The position numbers were made by a program, and so were the translations under genes. The notes under the pieces were generated by a model, which saw nothing but the letters and a program-made list of their open reading frames with translations, did no database searches and was not told where the DNA came from. A DNA stretch of 64,000 bases. It comes from Acidiferrimicrobium sp. IK (GTDB taxonomy: Bacteria; Actinomycetota; Acidimicrobiia; Acidimicrobiales; Palsa-688). Location of the stretch: NCBI RefSeq assembly GCF_025499425.1, contig NZ_JAIMCB010000014.1, positions 59,193-123,192 of the forward strand, written 5' to 3'. Positions 47,854 through 56,279 of this stretch are shown piece after piece; the first letter of the stretch is position 1; the number at the start of each line of letters is the position of its first letter.

Positions 47854-48843
47854 TCACTCCTCCAGCGGGTCGAGGTCGGCGTCGGGAGTAAAACCGGCGT
47901 CCACGTACACCTCTGGACGGCGCTCCTCCATGCCGGCCAGGCGCACGAAGGTCCGGCGGTCTCCCTGGCTGAGCGGCGGCTGGGTGATCGTGCGGGGCCA
48001 GAGCCGGTAGCGGCGCACGACGTTGATCTCGGCCGCCAGGAGGGTGAGCTGGGCGGCCAGGAAGAGGAAAGAGATCAGGGCGATCACCAGGGCGAAGCTT
48101 CCGTACACGGGCGTGGCGTGTGCCAGTTCACGCCGGACGTACCATCCGCCGAGCACCTGGAGCACCTCCCAGAACACGGTGGCCAGGCCGGCGCCGACCG
48201 CCACGTCGCGCCATCCCAGCCGCTCCGACGTGAGGACGATGAACGCGGCAGTGAACACCCCGAAGTTCACCGCCACCGCCGCGACCACCGCCCCCGCCGC
48301 CGCCAGCGGGCCGGGAACCACGACGGGGACCACGCTCGTCAGCAGCGTGGCGACGACGGTGCCCAGTCCGAGCACGCCCAACACGACGAAACCCCGCGCC
48401 CGGCGCAGCCAGAAGTTCGGCCAGTCCCGGTATGGGACATTCCACACGGTCAACATCGCGTTCAGTGCCGCCTGACCGACTCCCTGCACCCCGTAGAGGG
48501 TGCCCACGATCCCGACGACAAGCGCCAAAGCGTTTCCGGTGAGCGGGTGGGTGGCGCTTCGCAACTGCGCGCCGATGACCGGGAAGTTCGCCAACGTCGA
48601 ACTTAGGACCTTGTGCTGCGCATTCGGATGGCCGTCCAGCACGAAGCCGAGGATCGTGGTGAGCAACAACAGCAGCGGGAAGAGCGCGAACAGCGCGCAG
48701 TACGCCACGACGACGGCCTTGCCGCCGGCCTGGTCGTTCCCGTACTTCTGCATCACGGCGAAGGGGAACGCCACCACCGGGTGCCGTTGCTGAAAGCGGT
48801 CGAGGCGGCGCACTGCCGCCTCCAGCCGGTTCACCGCGGCCAC
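47854..48843 (-). CDS. YihY/BrkB-family membrane protein
   Basis: About 329 aa from the GTG at 48843; the open frame to 49467 is shadow. Six membrane helices. Characteristic pieces: KYGNDQAGGKAVVVAYCALF, LFPLLLLLTTILGFV, TLYGVQGVGQAALNAMLTVWNVP and YGSFALVIALISFLFLAAQ. The role of the family is unsettled. The GTG at 48834 is an alternative start. Confidence 0.88.
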   Translation of the reverse strand: MAAVNRLEAAVRRLDRFQQRHPVVAFPFAVMQKYGNDQAGGKAVVVAYCALFALFPLLLLLTTILGFVLDGHPNAQHKVLSSTLANFPVIGAQLRSATHPLTGNALALVVGIVGTLYGVQGVGQAALNAMLTVWNVPYRDWPNFWLRRARGFVVLGVLGLGTVVATLLTSVVPVVVPGPLAAAGAVVAAVAVNFGVFTAAFIVLTSERLGWRDVAVGAGLATVFWEVLQVLGGWYVRRELAHATPVYGSFALVIALISFLFLAAQLTLLAAEINVVRRYRLWPRTITQPPLSQGDRRTFVRLAGMEERRPEVYVDAGFTPDADLDPLEE

Positions 48844-49011
48844 GGCTCCGGCGCCTGAACCAAGACCCGAGCCATGCCTCTCCCACCTCCGACGTGGCGC
48901 ATACCCGGCCGGCCCGGTCTTCAATCGAGGCCCGGCGCGGTTCCCGAGGCTCAAGATGGGAATGGTGATGCTGGCGGGCGCCGCCCCGCTCAGCGATCGA
49001 AGGACCTTCCG

Positions 49012-50331
49012 ATGAGCACTACCAACGGCGACCGAGCCGTCAATCCGCTCGATGACCTGGCGAGCGAGGAGCCACCCGGGATCGACGCGGTCGCGGCTGC
49101 GGCCGCGGTCGAGGCCGCCGTCGACGAGGACAACAGCTACGGGCGCCTCGGCCGCCCGCTTAACCGACGGTCGCCGGCGTGGATGGCGATGACCGCAACC
49201 TTCGGCGTGGCCCTGGCTGCGGTGGTGCTCTGGGCGGTGTACGCGGCACGCCAGGTCCTGGTGCTGTTGCTGTTGTCGCTGTTCATCGCCGCCGGCTTGG
49301 ATCCGCTGGTGAACTGGTTCCGGCGTCGGGGTGTCCCGAGAGGGCTCGCCGTGCTCCTGGTGGTCGTCGCGTCCCTCGCCGCACTCGGCGGGATCTTGGA
49401 CCTGGTCATCCCGGTGGTCGTCAAACAGGTCACCCAGCTGGTCAACGCCCTCCCCGGCTACGGTCACCAGCTCAACGACCGCAGTTCGTTCCTAGGCCGC
49501 CTGAACAGCCGCTACCACATCGTCACCACCATCCAGAGCCATCTGGCCGGAGGGAAGGGGACCAGCTCCATCGCCACCGGGGTTCTCGGTGTGGGCAAAG
49601 CGGTGTTCAGCGCGCTGACCTCGACGCTTGTCGTGGTCGTGGTGAGCATCTACCTGCTGGCCGATTTCCCGCGTTTCAAGCGGACGATCTTCGCTCTCTC
49701 CCCCCGCAGCCGGCGGGCGCGGGTGGTGCTCATCGGCGAGGAGATCTTCGCCAAGGTGGGCGGATACGTGCTCGGGAACGTCTTCATCTCCGTCATCACC
49801 GGCATCGGGACCTGGGCGTGGTGTCTGGCCCTGGGCATCCCCTATCCCATCCTCCTCGCCGTGCTGGTCGCCGTCTTCGACTTGGTGCCCCTCGTCGGCT
49901 CGACCATCGCCGGCATCATCGTCGCCGCCGTCGGGTTGACCGTCTCGGTCCCGGTGGCGGTGTTCACCGCCGGTTTCTACATCGCCTACCGGCTGTTCGA
50001 GGACTACGTCCTCAGTCCTCGCATAATGCGCCGGACGGTGGCGGTGCCGGGGCTGGTCACGGTGGTCGCCACCCTCATCGGCGGGGCGCTGCTCGGGGTG
50101 GTGGGTGCGCTCATCGCCATCCCGGTCGCCGCCGGGATGAACCTGCTCTTCGAACAGGTGGCTGCTCCCGCCTCGAGCGCAGCTGACCGCCGACTTGAGG
50201 TTGCCGCTGGCAGCCGGTCGGGGATGGCGACGGACTGCGAACTCCAAAGCCGCGGGCCTGGCCAGGAGGGAGCTGCCGTCAGGGTCACTCGCGTCAGTCA
50301 TGCCGACTTCCCCTCATCGGCGGGGCCCTGA
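49012..50331 (+). CDS. AI-2E-family transporter (PerM-like)
   Basis: 439 aa; the ATG at 49012 opens MSTTNGDRAVNPLDDLASEE, followed by an acidic arm. Helices LFIAAGLDPLVNWFRRRGVP, the long amphipathic loop, then VFDLVPLVGSTIAGIIVAAV and FYIAYRLFEDYVLSPRIM, which are hallmark PerM/AI-2E segments. The substrate is not known; an autoinducer role should not be assumed. It is divergent from the YihY-like gene. Confidence 0.9.
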   Translation: MSTTNGDRAVNPLDDLASEEPPGIDAVAAAAAVEAAVDEDNSYGRLGRPLNRRSPAWMAMTATFGVALAAVVLWAVYAARQVLVLLLLSLFIAAGLDPLVNWFRRRGVPRGLAVLLVVVASLAALGGILDLVIPVVVKQVTQLVNALPGYGHQLNDRSSFLGRLNSRYHIVTTIQSHLAGGKGTSSIATGVLGVGKAVFSALTSTLVVVVVSIYLLADFPRFKRTIFALSPRSRRARVVLIGEEIFAKVGGYVLGNVFISVITGIGTWAWCLALGIPYPILLAVLVAVFDLVPLVGSTIAGIIVAAVGLTVSVPVAVFTAGFYIAYRLFEDYVLSPRIMRRTVAVPGLVTVVATLIGGALLGVVGALIAIPVAAGMNLLFEQVAAPASSAADRRLEVAAGSRSGMATDCELQSRGPGQEGAAVRVTRVSHADFPSSAGP

Positions 50332-50336
50332 CTATA

Positions 50337-50350
50337 GACAGTCTGCTGTC
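50337..50350. promoter_or_regulatory. Second-regulon operator (GACAG-TCTG-CTGTC)
   Basis: Perfect 5-base-arm dyad, 97 bases before the EthD-like ATG. It is the same form as the site at 53201. Confidence 0.65.
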
Positions 50351-50378
50351 ACCACCGACGAGGTTCGGCTTTACTTTC

Positions 50379-50392
50379 GGCAGTCAACTGCC
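50379..50392. promoter_or_regulatory. Second-regulon operator variant (GGCAG-TCAA-CTGCC)
   Basis: Perfect dyad with one symmetric change (A to G) in the arms, 55 bases before the EthD-like ATG. Together with 50337-50350 it forms a tandem site, 42 bases centre to centre (four helical turns). Confidence 0.6.
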
Positions 50393-50446
50393 ATACTTGC
50401 CTGACGTGGCGCCCAAGGGGGTGGCAGCGTTGCGAAGGGGAGACAC

Positions 50447-50800
50447 ATGGCCGACGCCAACCTGTTCTTGGTCCTCTCTAACCCGGTCGATGGCCGCGAG
50501 AGCGAGTTCGAGAAGTGGTACGAGGAGGTCCACCTCGGGGAGGTGCTAGCCGTGCCCGGCGTGGTCTCGGCGCAGCGCTTCAAGATGGCCCAAGGTCCCA
50601 ATGACGAGCTCATGCCTCCCCCACCCCACAGGTACCTGGCCGTTTACGAACTGGACAGGACGCCAGCAGAGGTCCTCGGTTCGTTCCTCGAGCGTGTCGG
50701 ATCAGGTCAGATGGTCCTGAGCGAGAGCCTCGATCTGGCGGGCGTCGTAATGCACGCCTGGACCCCGGCGGGCCCCAAGCACGTCGAGACTGCCGGCTGA
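50447..50800 (+). CDS. EthD/ABM-like dimeric alpha-beta barrel protein
   Basis: 117 aa with an AAGGGGAG ribosome site. LFLVLSNPVDGRESEFEKWY, HLGEVLAVPGVVSAQRFKMA: the ferredoxin-like fold shared by EthD and antibiotic-monooxygenase proteins. It may degrade, isomerise or bind a small ring compound. It is the first gene of the second catabolic operon. Confidence 0.8.
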   Translation: MADANLFLVLSNPVDGRESEFEKWYEEVHLGEVLAVPGVVSAQRFKMAQGPNDELMPPPPHRYLAVYELDRTPAEVLGSFLERVGSGQMVLSESLDLAGVVMHAWTPAGPKHVETAG

Positions 50801-50841
50801 TCGCTTCAAGTCCGACCCACCAGAAAGAACAGGTACGCATC

Positions 50842-51663
50842 ATGGGAACCCTCGACGGCAAGGTCGCATTCATTACTGGCATCGGCCGCGGACAGGGGCG
50901 CGCCCACGCCCAGCGCCTGTCGGCCGACGGTGCCAGCATCATCGGCATCGATATCTGCGCCAACGTCGACTCGATGGACTATCCGAACGCATCGGACGCC
51001 GACCTCAAAGAGACCGTGCGCCTCGTCGAGCAGCAGGGCGGACGGATCATCGCCCAGCAGGCCGACGTGCGCGATCCCGACGCGCTCGGCGCAGCCCTCG
51101 ACCGCGGCGTCGGCGAATTCGGCCGACTCGACATCGTGGTCGCCAACGCCGGCATCATCCGCCTCAGCCCCAACGGTGACATTGATCCCTCCCAGATCTG
51201 GACCGACATCATCGACACCAACCTGACCGGCGTCTGGCACACCACCCGCCTGGCCATCCCGCACATCGTCGCTGGCGGGCGAGGCGGCTCGGTGGTCATC
51301 ACCAGTTCGACGGCGGGCATCAAGGGGACAGGCACCGACCGAGCCGGCGGGCAGGCCTATACAGCTGCGAAACGGGGCCTGGTCGGTCTTATGCAGGTGT
51401 TGGCGAACCAGTGGGCCTCCGAGCGGATCAGGGTAAACACCATCCACCCGACGGGCGTGGCCTCGGGCATGACCATGAACGACGCCATGATCAGCCTCGT
51501 CGCCGAGGGCGACGTCGCGCTCGCAGCGATGCAAAACGCCCTGCCGATCGAGATCCTCCAGCCCTCCGACATCGCCAACGCAGTGGCATGGCTGGTTTCC
51601 GACGAGGCGTCGTTCGTGACCGGCGTCGCGCTGCCCCTCGACGCCGGCTTCACCGTCCGCTGA
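50842..51663 (+). CDS. Mycofactocin-type SDR oxidoreductase
   Basis: 273 aa. GKVAFITGIGRGQGRAHAQR, IIGIDICANVDSMDYP, NAGIIRLSPN, SSTAGIKGTG, AYTAAKRG and NTIHPTGVASGMTMND fit the actinobacterial SDR subfamily with non-exchangeable NAD recycled through mycofactocin. The long insert after beta-2 is diagnostic. No mycofactocin biosynthesis gene is present in the window, but an MftR-like TetR follows. Confidence 0.88.
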   Translation: MGTLDGKVAFITGIGRGQGRAHAQRLSADGASIIGIDICANVDSMDYPNASDADLKETVRLVEQQGGRIIAQQADVRDPDALGAALDRGVGEFGRLDIVVANAGIIRLSPNGDIDPSQIWTDIIDTNLTGVWHTTRLAIPHIVAGGRGGSVVITSSTAGIKGTGTDRAGGQAYTAAKRGLVGLMQVLANQWASERIRVNTIHPTGVASGMTMNDAMISLVAEGDVALAAMQNALPIEILQPSDIANAVAWLVSDEASFVTGVALPLDAGFTVR

Positions 51664-51688
51664 ACCAGCCGAACCAAAGGGACAAGAT

Positions 51689-52579
51689 ATGGCCATCGCC
51701 ATCCCCGACGACCCCCGCGCCCTCGCAGAGAGCGTCCAGGGCGTCCGCCGCAGCAGGAACTCGGTCAGCGAAGCCCGCTGCATCCTGGCATGCGACACCT
51801 CGGAACTCCCCGCGTTCTGGGAGGAGGCCTGCGACCTCGGATGGCTCGGGCTCGCGATAGCGGAGCGCTTCGGCGGCCAAGGCGCCTCGCCCTCCGGAAA
51901 CCGTCGCGAAGAGACGTTTCGACGCCTCGCTTCCATCCTGTCGAGCCGAGTGCTCGGGGGTTCCGCTGGCGGCCCTCCTCCCCTGCGGCGCAGCAACTGC
52001 CCGGAGTCTCGGGTGGCGGGTGGCGTCGGCAGAAGCTGTCGGGGGGCTGACGCAGTCGAGCGGCTGGTCCTGGAAGAGGAGCTCGGGGAGCTGCCCCGCC
52101 AGAGCCTGGGCCTGGGCGGGGGTCCTGCCTACGATCCTCCATCTCGGCGGCGACGAGCCACGAGACCGGCTGATGTGGCCCAGTCTCGAAGGACGCCCCC
52201 GCTGGTGCCAACTCTTCAGCGAGCCAGGCGCAAGATCCGGCGCCGCTGCGGTGACAACCAAAGCCAGTCGCACCGGCGGCGGGTAGGCGTCAACGGCCAG
52301 AAGGCCTGGACCAGCGACGCCCGTAACTGCCAAATCGGGCTGGCGACGGTCCGCACCGACACCGAGCTACCCAAGCACGCTGGGATCACCGCCATGGCCG
52401 TCGAGATGGACGCTCCCGGCTTCGAGGTCATCAGCGGGCCCGCTACCGTCCTCGGCGACGAGACCGAGTGGAGCCGTGACTCCCTCTTCACCCGCTGCCT
52501 CATCATCGCCGGAGGGACCTCCGAGATCGCCCGCAACCAGATCGCACAGCGCATGCTGGGCCTCCCCCGAGAGCCGTGA
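51689..52579 (+). pseudogene. Acyl-CoA dehydrogenase, frameshifted and internally deleted
   Basis: It starts well (AAGGGA, ATG) and reads as an acyl-CoA dehydrogenase N-terminus (ELPAFWEEACDLGWLGLAIA, then ERFGGQG), then loses frame at about 51890. A family segment survives in another frame (RPRWCQLFSEPGARS, about 52195-52280). The original frame resumes with VNGQKAWTSDARNCQIGLAT to about 52465, skips the middle domain and ends with the true C-terminus SLFTRCLIIAGGTSEIARNQ. At least two frame changes and one deletion are present, so no active enzyme is expected. Confidence 0.85.
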
Positions 52580-53202
52580 CCGACACACAGATCGACACGG
52601 CTGCCACCGTGCAAGAGACCTCGCGCCGCACATCCAAAAAGTCTGAGACCCGCCATGCGCTGGTCGACGCCGCACTCGAACTCTTCGGCCAGCGCGGCTA
52701 CGACAACACGACCACGGTCGACATCGCCGAGGCCGCCGGGGTGTCGCCCCGGACGTTCTTCCGGTACTTCGCCACCAAAGAGAGCGTGTTGTTCTTCGGC
52801 CGTGTCGACTTCGTCGAGACCCTGACGGCTCTGCTGCGCGCCCAGCCCCAAGGGATGTCCGACCTGGAGGCCATGGAGACTTCGTTCCTCGCCGCAGCCC
52901 CGGGCATCGAGCGGGTCCGCCAGCCAACCGCCCGCTACCGTCAGATCATCGCTTCTTCCCCGCTCCTCCGCGGGCGGGAGCAGGAGGAACTCGACAAGAA
53001 CATTGCGGGGGTGGCGGCGGCGATCGCGCACCGCCACGGCCGTACAACCCCCACTGATGCTCAACGACTGCTGGCCCGCATCGGGCTGGATGTCCTTGAG
53101 CACGCCATGGCGCGGTGGCTGGCCACCTCGCGCAGGCGTCTCGGGACAGATATCAAAGCGGCCGTGGGACAGCTGCGGAGCCTCGCCGACGTTGACATCT
53201 GA
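52576..53202 (+). CDS. MftR-like TetR-family regulator
   Basis: 208 aa; the GTG overlaps the acyl-CoA dehydrogenase stop. HTH TTTVDIAEAAGVSPRTFFRY, then FATKESVLFFGRVDF, and a TetR_C_17-like C-domain. MftR senses long acyl-CoA in mycobacteria, and resemblance is strongest in the HTH. It lies between the three GACAG-N4-CTGTC dyads and probably binds them, controlling itself and the Ltp2/DUF35 operon. Confidence 0.87.
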   Translation: MTDTQIDTAATVQETSRRTSKKSETRHALVDAALELFGQRGYDNTTTVDIAEAAGVSPRTFFRYFATKESVLFFGRVDFVETLTALLRAQPQGMSDLEAMETSFLAAAPGIERVRQPTARYRQIIASSPLLRGREQEELDKNIAGVAAAIAHRHGRTTPTDAQRLLARIGLDVLEHAMARWLATSRRRLGTDIKAAVGQLRSLADVDI

Positions 53203-53214
53203 CAGTCTCCTGTC
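53201..53214. promoter_or_regulatory. Second-regulon operator (GACAG-TCTC-CTGTC)
   Basis: Perfect dyad; the arms extend to 6 bases with the flanking T and A (TGACAG / CTGTCA). It abuts the TetR stop, 46 bases before the Ltp2-like ATG. Confidence 0.72.
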
Positions 53215-53259
53215 ATAATTGACGCCGGTGCCGCACTGCTGCCGCGCCGGGGAGGGACA

Positions 53260-54396
53260 ATGAGCACCGCGATCGTCGGGATCGGCCGCACCGTGTACTC
53301 GAAGAGTTCAGGACGCACCACGCTGGCCATGGCCATCGACGCCTGCCGCCAGGCGATCGCCGACGCCGGTCTCAGCATCGGGGATGTCGATGGGATCTGC
53401 ACCTACATGGCCATGGACTCAGCGCAGCCCATCGACGTCGCGTGGGGACTCGGCCGGGACGAGATGAGCTGGGCCAACGGCATGTACGGCGGGGGCAACC
53501 TGGTCGCCGACCAGATTGCCACTGCGTCCGCCGTCATCGAGGCCGGCCTGTGCAAAACGGTGCTCGTCTACCGCTCTCTCAACGGGCGTTCTGGCTACCG
53601 GTTCGGCACTGTCGAGGGCCCCATGCAAGTGGAAGGCCGCAACCAGTACGACGTTGCCTCCGGCTACCTGGTCCCGCCCCAGTGGTTCGCGATGTGGGCC
53701 AGGCGCCACATGGAAGTCTACGGCGACACCGCCGAGGACCTCGGCTACATCGCCATCACCCAACGCGCCCACGCCGCGCCCAACGAGCACGCCTACCGAC
53801 GCGCGCCGATGACCATGGACGACTACCTCGCCGGCCGCTGGATCGCCGAACCGTTCCGGGTGTACGACTGCACCTCCGAAGTGGACGGCGCCGTCGCCAT
53901 TCTCGTTGCCGGCGAGGATGTCGTCGCGGACACCAACACGTCGCCGGTATGGTTGGTCGGCTCGTCCAATTCTCAGAGCGGCTCCGGCTTCTCGACGTGG
54001 GACGACCCGACCCAGATGTACTCCCGCAGCGCCGGCCCCCGTCTCTGGAAGACCACCGGCCTCTCCCCCTCGGACATGGACGTGGCCTGCATGTACGACT
54101 GTTTTACCTACACCGTCATGGCCACCATGGAAGGGTTCGGCTTTTGCGAACCGGGCCAAGTCGGCGAGTTCTTCGCCAAAGGACATGCCAGCTACGGCGG
54201 AGATGTCGTGGTCAACCCGCATGGCGGCCTGCTCTCAGAGGGCTACATCCACGGCCTCAACCACCACTACGAAGCGGCACTGCAGCTGCGCGGCACAGCC
54301 GGCGTCCGCCAAGTCGCCGACGCCCGCCTAGCGCTCGTGACCGCCGGCGCCGGCCCGTTCGGCGGCGCCAACATCTACTCGAATGAGCACCCGTGA
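53260..54396 (+). CDS. Ltp2/SCP2-thiolase-like protein, probable acyl-CoA aldolase (copy 2)
   Basis: 378 aa with GGAGGG before the ATG. Thiolase fold without the nucleophile Cys (NLVADQIATASAVIEAGLCK). Segments: AIVGIGRTVYSKSSGRTTLA, TMDDYLAGRWIAEPFRVYDC, DVACMYDCFTYTVMATMEGF, NPHGGLLSEGYIHGLNHHYE. It keeps Tyr residues in the two late segments, including EGYIHG, as known Ltp2 aldolases do. Its stop overlaps the DUF35 GTG, giving the usual pair. It is clearly a different subfamily from copy 1. Confidence 0.9.
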   Translation: MSTAIVGIGRTVYSKSSGRTTLAMAIDACRQAIADAGLSIGDVDGICTYMAMDSAQPIDVAWGLGRDEMSWANGMYGGGNLVADQIATASAVIEAGLCKTVLVYRSLNGRSGYRFGTVEGPMQVEGRNQYDVASGYLVPPQWFAMWARRHMEVYGDTAEDLGYIAITQRAHAAPNEHAYRRAPMTMDDYLAGRWIAEPFRVYDCTSEVDGAVAILVAGEDVVADTNTSPVWLVGSSNSQSGSGFSTWDDPTQMYSRSAGPRLWKTTGLSPSDMDVACMYDCFTYTVMATMEGFGFCEPGQVGEFFAKGHASYGGDVVVNPHGGLLSEGYIHGLNHHYEAALQLRGTAGVRQVADARLALVTAGAGPFGGANIYSNEHP

Positions 54397-54908
54397 CCGG
54401 CACCCAGCTGAGGCCCCCCATCCCCCTAGTCGATGTCGACAGCGCACCATGGTGGGAGGCTCTCAAAGCCGGGACCTTCACCGTCGACCGGTGCCAGGAG
54501 TGCCGGCGCTGGGCCCACCCTCCGCTTGAGCGGTGCCGAACCTGTGGGGGCCAGAATACCCTAGAGCCGGTCAGCGGACAGGGCCGGATCTTCAGCTTCA
54601 TCGTCGTCCGCCACCAGTCCCTGCCCGGCCTAGTGCCACCCTATGTCGTCGCCATCGTCGAACTCGACGAACAGGACGGTCTGCGCGTAACCGGGATCGT
54701 GCGAGCCGATCCCGAGGCAGTCAGCATCGGCGGGCGCGTAAGCGCACGCATCGATCCGATCGGCGACTCCGGATACAGCGCACCCGCCTTCGAGCTCACC
54801 CCCCAATCTGACCCCGCCAGCCCCACCCATGCCCTCATCTGCGAAGCGCCGGAGGAGGGGCCCACAGACGGAGGCTCACCGACAAGTCTTCTGGGGCGGC
54901 CCACCTAG
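54393..54908 (+). CDS. DUF35 Zn-ribbon/OB-fold partner (copy 2)
   Basis: 171 aa, GTG overlap with copy 2. Zinc ribbon DRCQECRRWAHPPLERCRTC, then OB-fold SGQGRIFSFIVVRHQSLPGL. It has a longer C-terminal tail than copy 1 (about 40 residues, Pro/Glu-rich). It should form the aldolase complex with the preceding protein. Confidence 0.92.
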   Translation: MTGTQLRPPIPLVDVDSAPWWEALKAGTFTVDRCQECRRWAHPPLERCRTCGGQNTLEPVSGQGRIFSFIVVRHQSLPGLVPPYVVAIVELDEQDGLRVTGIVRADPEAVSIGGRVSARIDPIGDSGYSAPAFELTPQSDPASPTHALICEAPEEGPTDGGSPTSLLGRPT

Positions 54909-54973
54909 AACTCCTGCGTTACGGTGTCCTCCGGGCTGACATGAGCGTCAAGTCTCAGTGGAGGAGTGGAACC

Positions 54974-55399
54974 ATGGACCCAGCAGGCGGTTCGAATAGC
55001 GACGTCGCCATCGTTGCGCGGTTGATCGGCCTCGTCGGAGACCTAGAGGTCGAGGCCGCCCTCCAGTTGACAAGCGACGCTTTAGTACTTGAGCTTCCGT
55101 TCCGCTCCGACGGTGGGCCCCGGCGGATGGTAGGCCATGAGGCGCACGCATTCGTGCGGGCCATGCCCAAGCTGTTCTCGCAGCTACGGTTCCGTGACGT
55201 GGTGATCCACGGTCAGGTGCGCTCTGGCCGCGTTGTAGCTGAGTACCGCGCCGAGGGAATCACCCGGGCCGGCCGGCCCTACCCCAACTCCTACGTGGCG
55301 TTCTTCGAGCTCCGAGACGGGCAGGTCGCGTCGTGGCGTGAATACTTCAACCCGACCGTGGTGGCCAGCGCCTTCCCGCCTGCTCGGGAGCCGTCGTAG
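54974..55399 (+). CDS. SnoaL/NTF2-like protein
   Basis: 141 aa. The ATG at 54974 is preferred to 54941 because GAGGAG lies 8 bases upstream. AIVARLIGLVGDLEVEAALQ, then EYRAEGITRAGRPYPNSYVA and WREYFNPTVVASAF, a typical SnoaL tail. A small isomerase/dehydratase or ligand-binding role is possible. It closes the second catabolic cluster. Confidence 0.8.
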   Translation: MDPAGGSNSDVAIVARLIGLVGDLEVEAALQLTSDALVLELPFRSDGGPRRMVGHEAHAFVRAMPKLFSQLRFRDVVIHGQVRSGRVVAEYRAEGITRAGRPYPNSYVAFFELRDGQVASWREYFNPTVVASAFPPAREPS

Positions 55400-55414
55400 T
55401 AGCGGGCACCCCAC

Positions 55415-55448
55415 GCCGCCCCGGCTAGCCGGCCGCCCCGGCTAGCCG
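55415..55448. repeat. Two tandem 17-bp units with palindromic core (GGCTAGCC)
   Basis: GCCGCCCCGGCTAGCCG twice in direct order. Because each contains the palindrome GGCTAGCC, the pair can fold into a hairpin. It lies in the 56-base gap between convergent genes, so it may act as their terminator. Confidence 0.6.
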
Positions 55449-55455
55449 GCCGCCC

Positions 55456-56196
55456 TCAACGCCGCCGGCGAGCAGCGACGGGAGCCACGGCCGCGCCCGG
55501 GCGCGGCTGCTCGTCGGGGAGCCGTTGCTCCGGCTGGGGTTGGAGCAACATTCGCAGGACCAAGTCGGCGTAGAACTCGCCGAGCTCCTCGGGTGAGTCC
55601 GGTCCGTTGAGCCGGTACCAGCGGACCAGGTCGATGCTGAGCGACAGAATGGCCCGCACCACCCGGTTGACGTCCACGGGGGCCGTGTCTCTGTCGGTTA
55701 GCACTCTGGCCACGGCCCGGCGGAACACCTGGTTGGTGAGGTGGCGCAGGCGCAGGATCTCGGCGTAGTGCTCCTCGGTCAGCCCCGCCAGCTCGTACTG
55801 CGCGACCCGGGCCGCTACGTGGTGACGGGCATGCCACGCGGTGTACCGGCGCACCAGCAGCTTCAGGCGGTCGGTGGGGTCGGCGACGCCCTGGATGGAC
55901 GGCCCGTCCACCAGCTCCAACGCCCGCTCGTGACCAGAGCGGATGATCTCGTAGAGGACCAGCTCCTTCGACACGAAGTGCACGTACAGCGCAGCGGGGC
56001 TCAGACCCATCCCGGCGGCGATCTCCCGGGTGGTGGTGGCGTGGTATCCGTTGAACGCGAAGCAGCGCACCGCGGAGGTGAGCAGCCCGCGCGCCACGCC
56101 GCTCAGCTCCTGGTTCCAGAGGTCCTCCGACTCGTCTTGGAACCGGACGTCGGCCTCCAGCTCCCGTGGGTCGAACCTCCCTTGTCGTTTGGCCAT
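55456..56196 (-). CDS. TetR-family regulator of the peptide-transporter/esterase operon
   Basis: 246 aa. HTH TTTREIAAGMGLSPAALYVH, then FVSKELVLYEII, and a TetR_C_33-like domain with HVAARVAQYELAGLTEEHYA and SIDLVRWYRLNGPDSPEELG. The basic proline-rich tail (PGAAVAPVAARRRR) is unusual. It sits 83 bases after the esterase on the same strand, so probable operon membership with feedback control. Confidence 0.87.
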   Translation of the reverse strand: MAKRQGRFDPRELEADVRFQDESEDLWNQELSGVARGLLTSAVRCFAFNGYHATTTREIAAGMGLSPAALYVHFVSKELVLYEIIRSGHERALELVDGPSIQGVADPTDRLKLLVRRYTAWHARHHVAARVAQYELAGLTEEHYAEILRLRHLTNQVFRRAVARVLTDRDTAPVDVNRVVRAILSLSIDLVRWYRLNGPDSPEELGEFYADLVLRMLLQPQPEQRLPDEQPRPGAAVAPVAARRRR

Positions 56197-56279
56197 CTAC
56201 TGCCTTCTCCTCTGCGCCCGTTCAACCCGGCCCATAGCTTGGCCGGTCCCGCCGCCAACTGTGAGCCCGACGGGAGCGC

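Noticed and set aside
47854..49467. 537-codon version of the YihY-like gene
   Set aside because: The first 200 codons overlap the AI-2E gene antisense and are His/Arg/Asp-rich shadow; the family's N-terminus fits the GTG at 48843.
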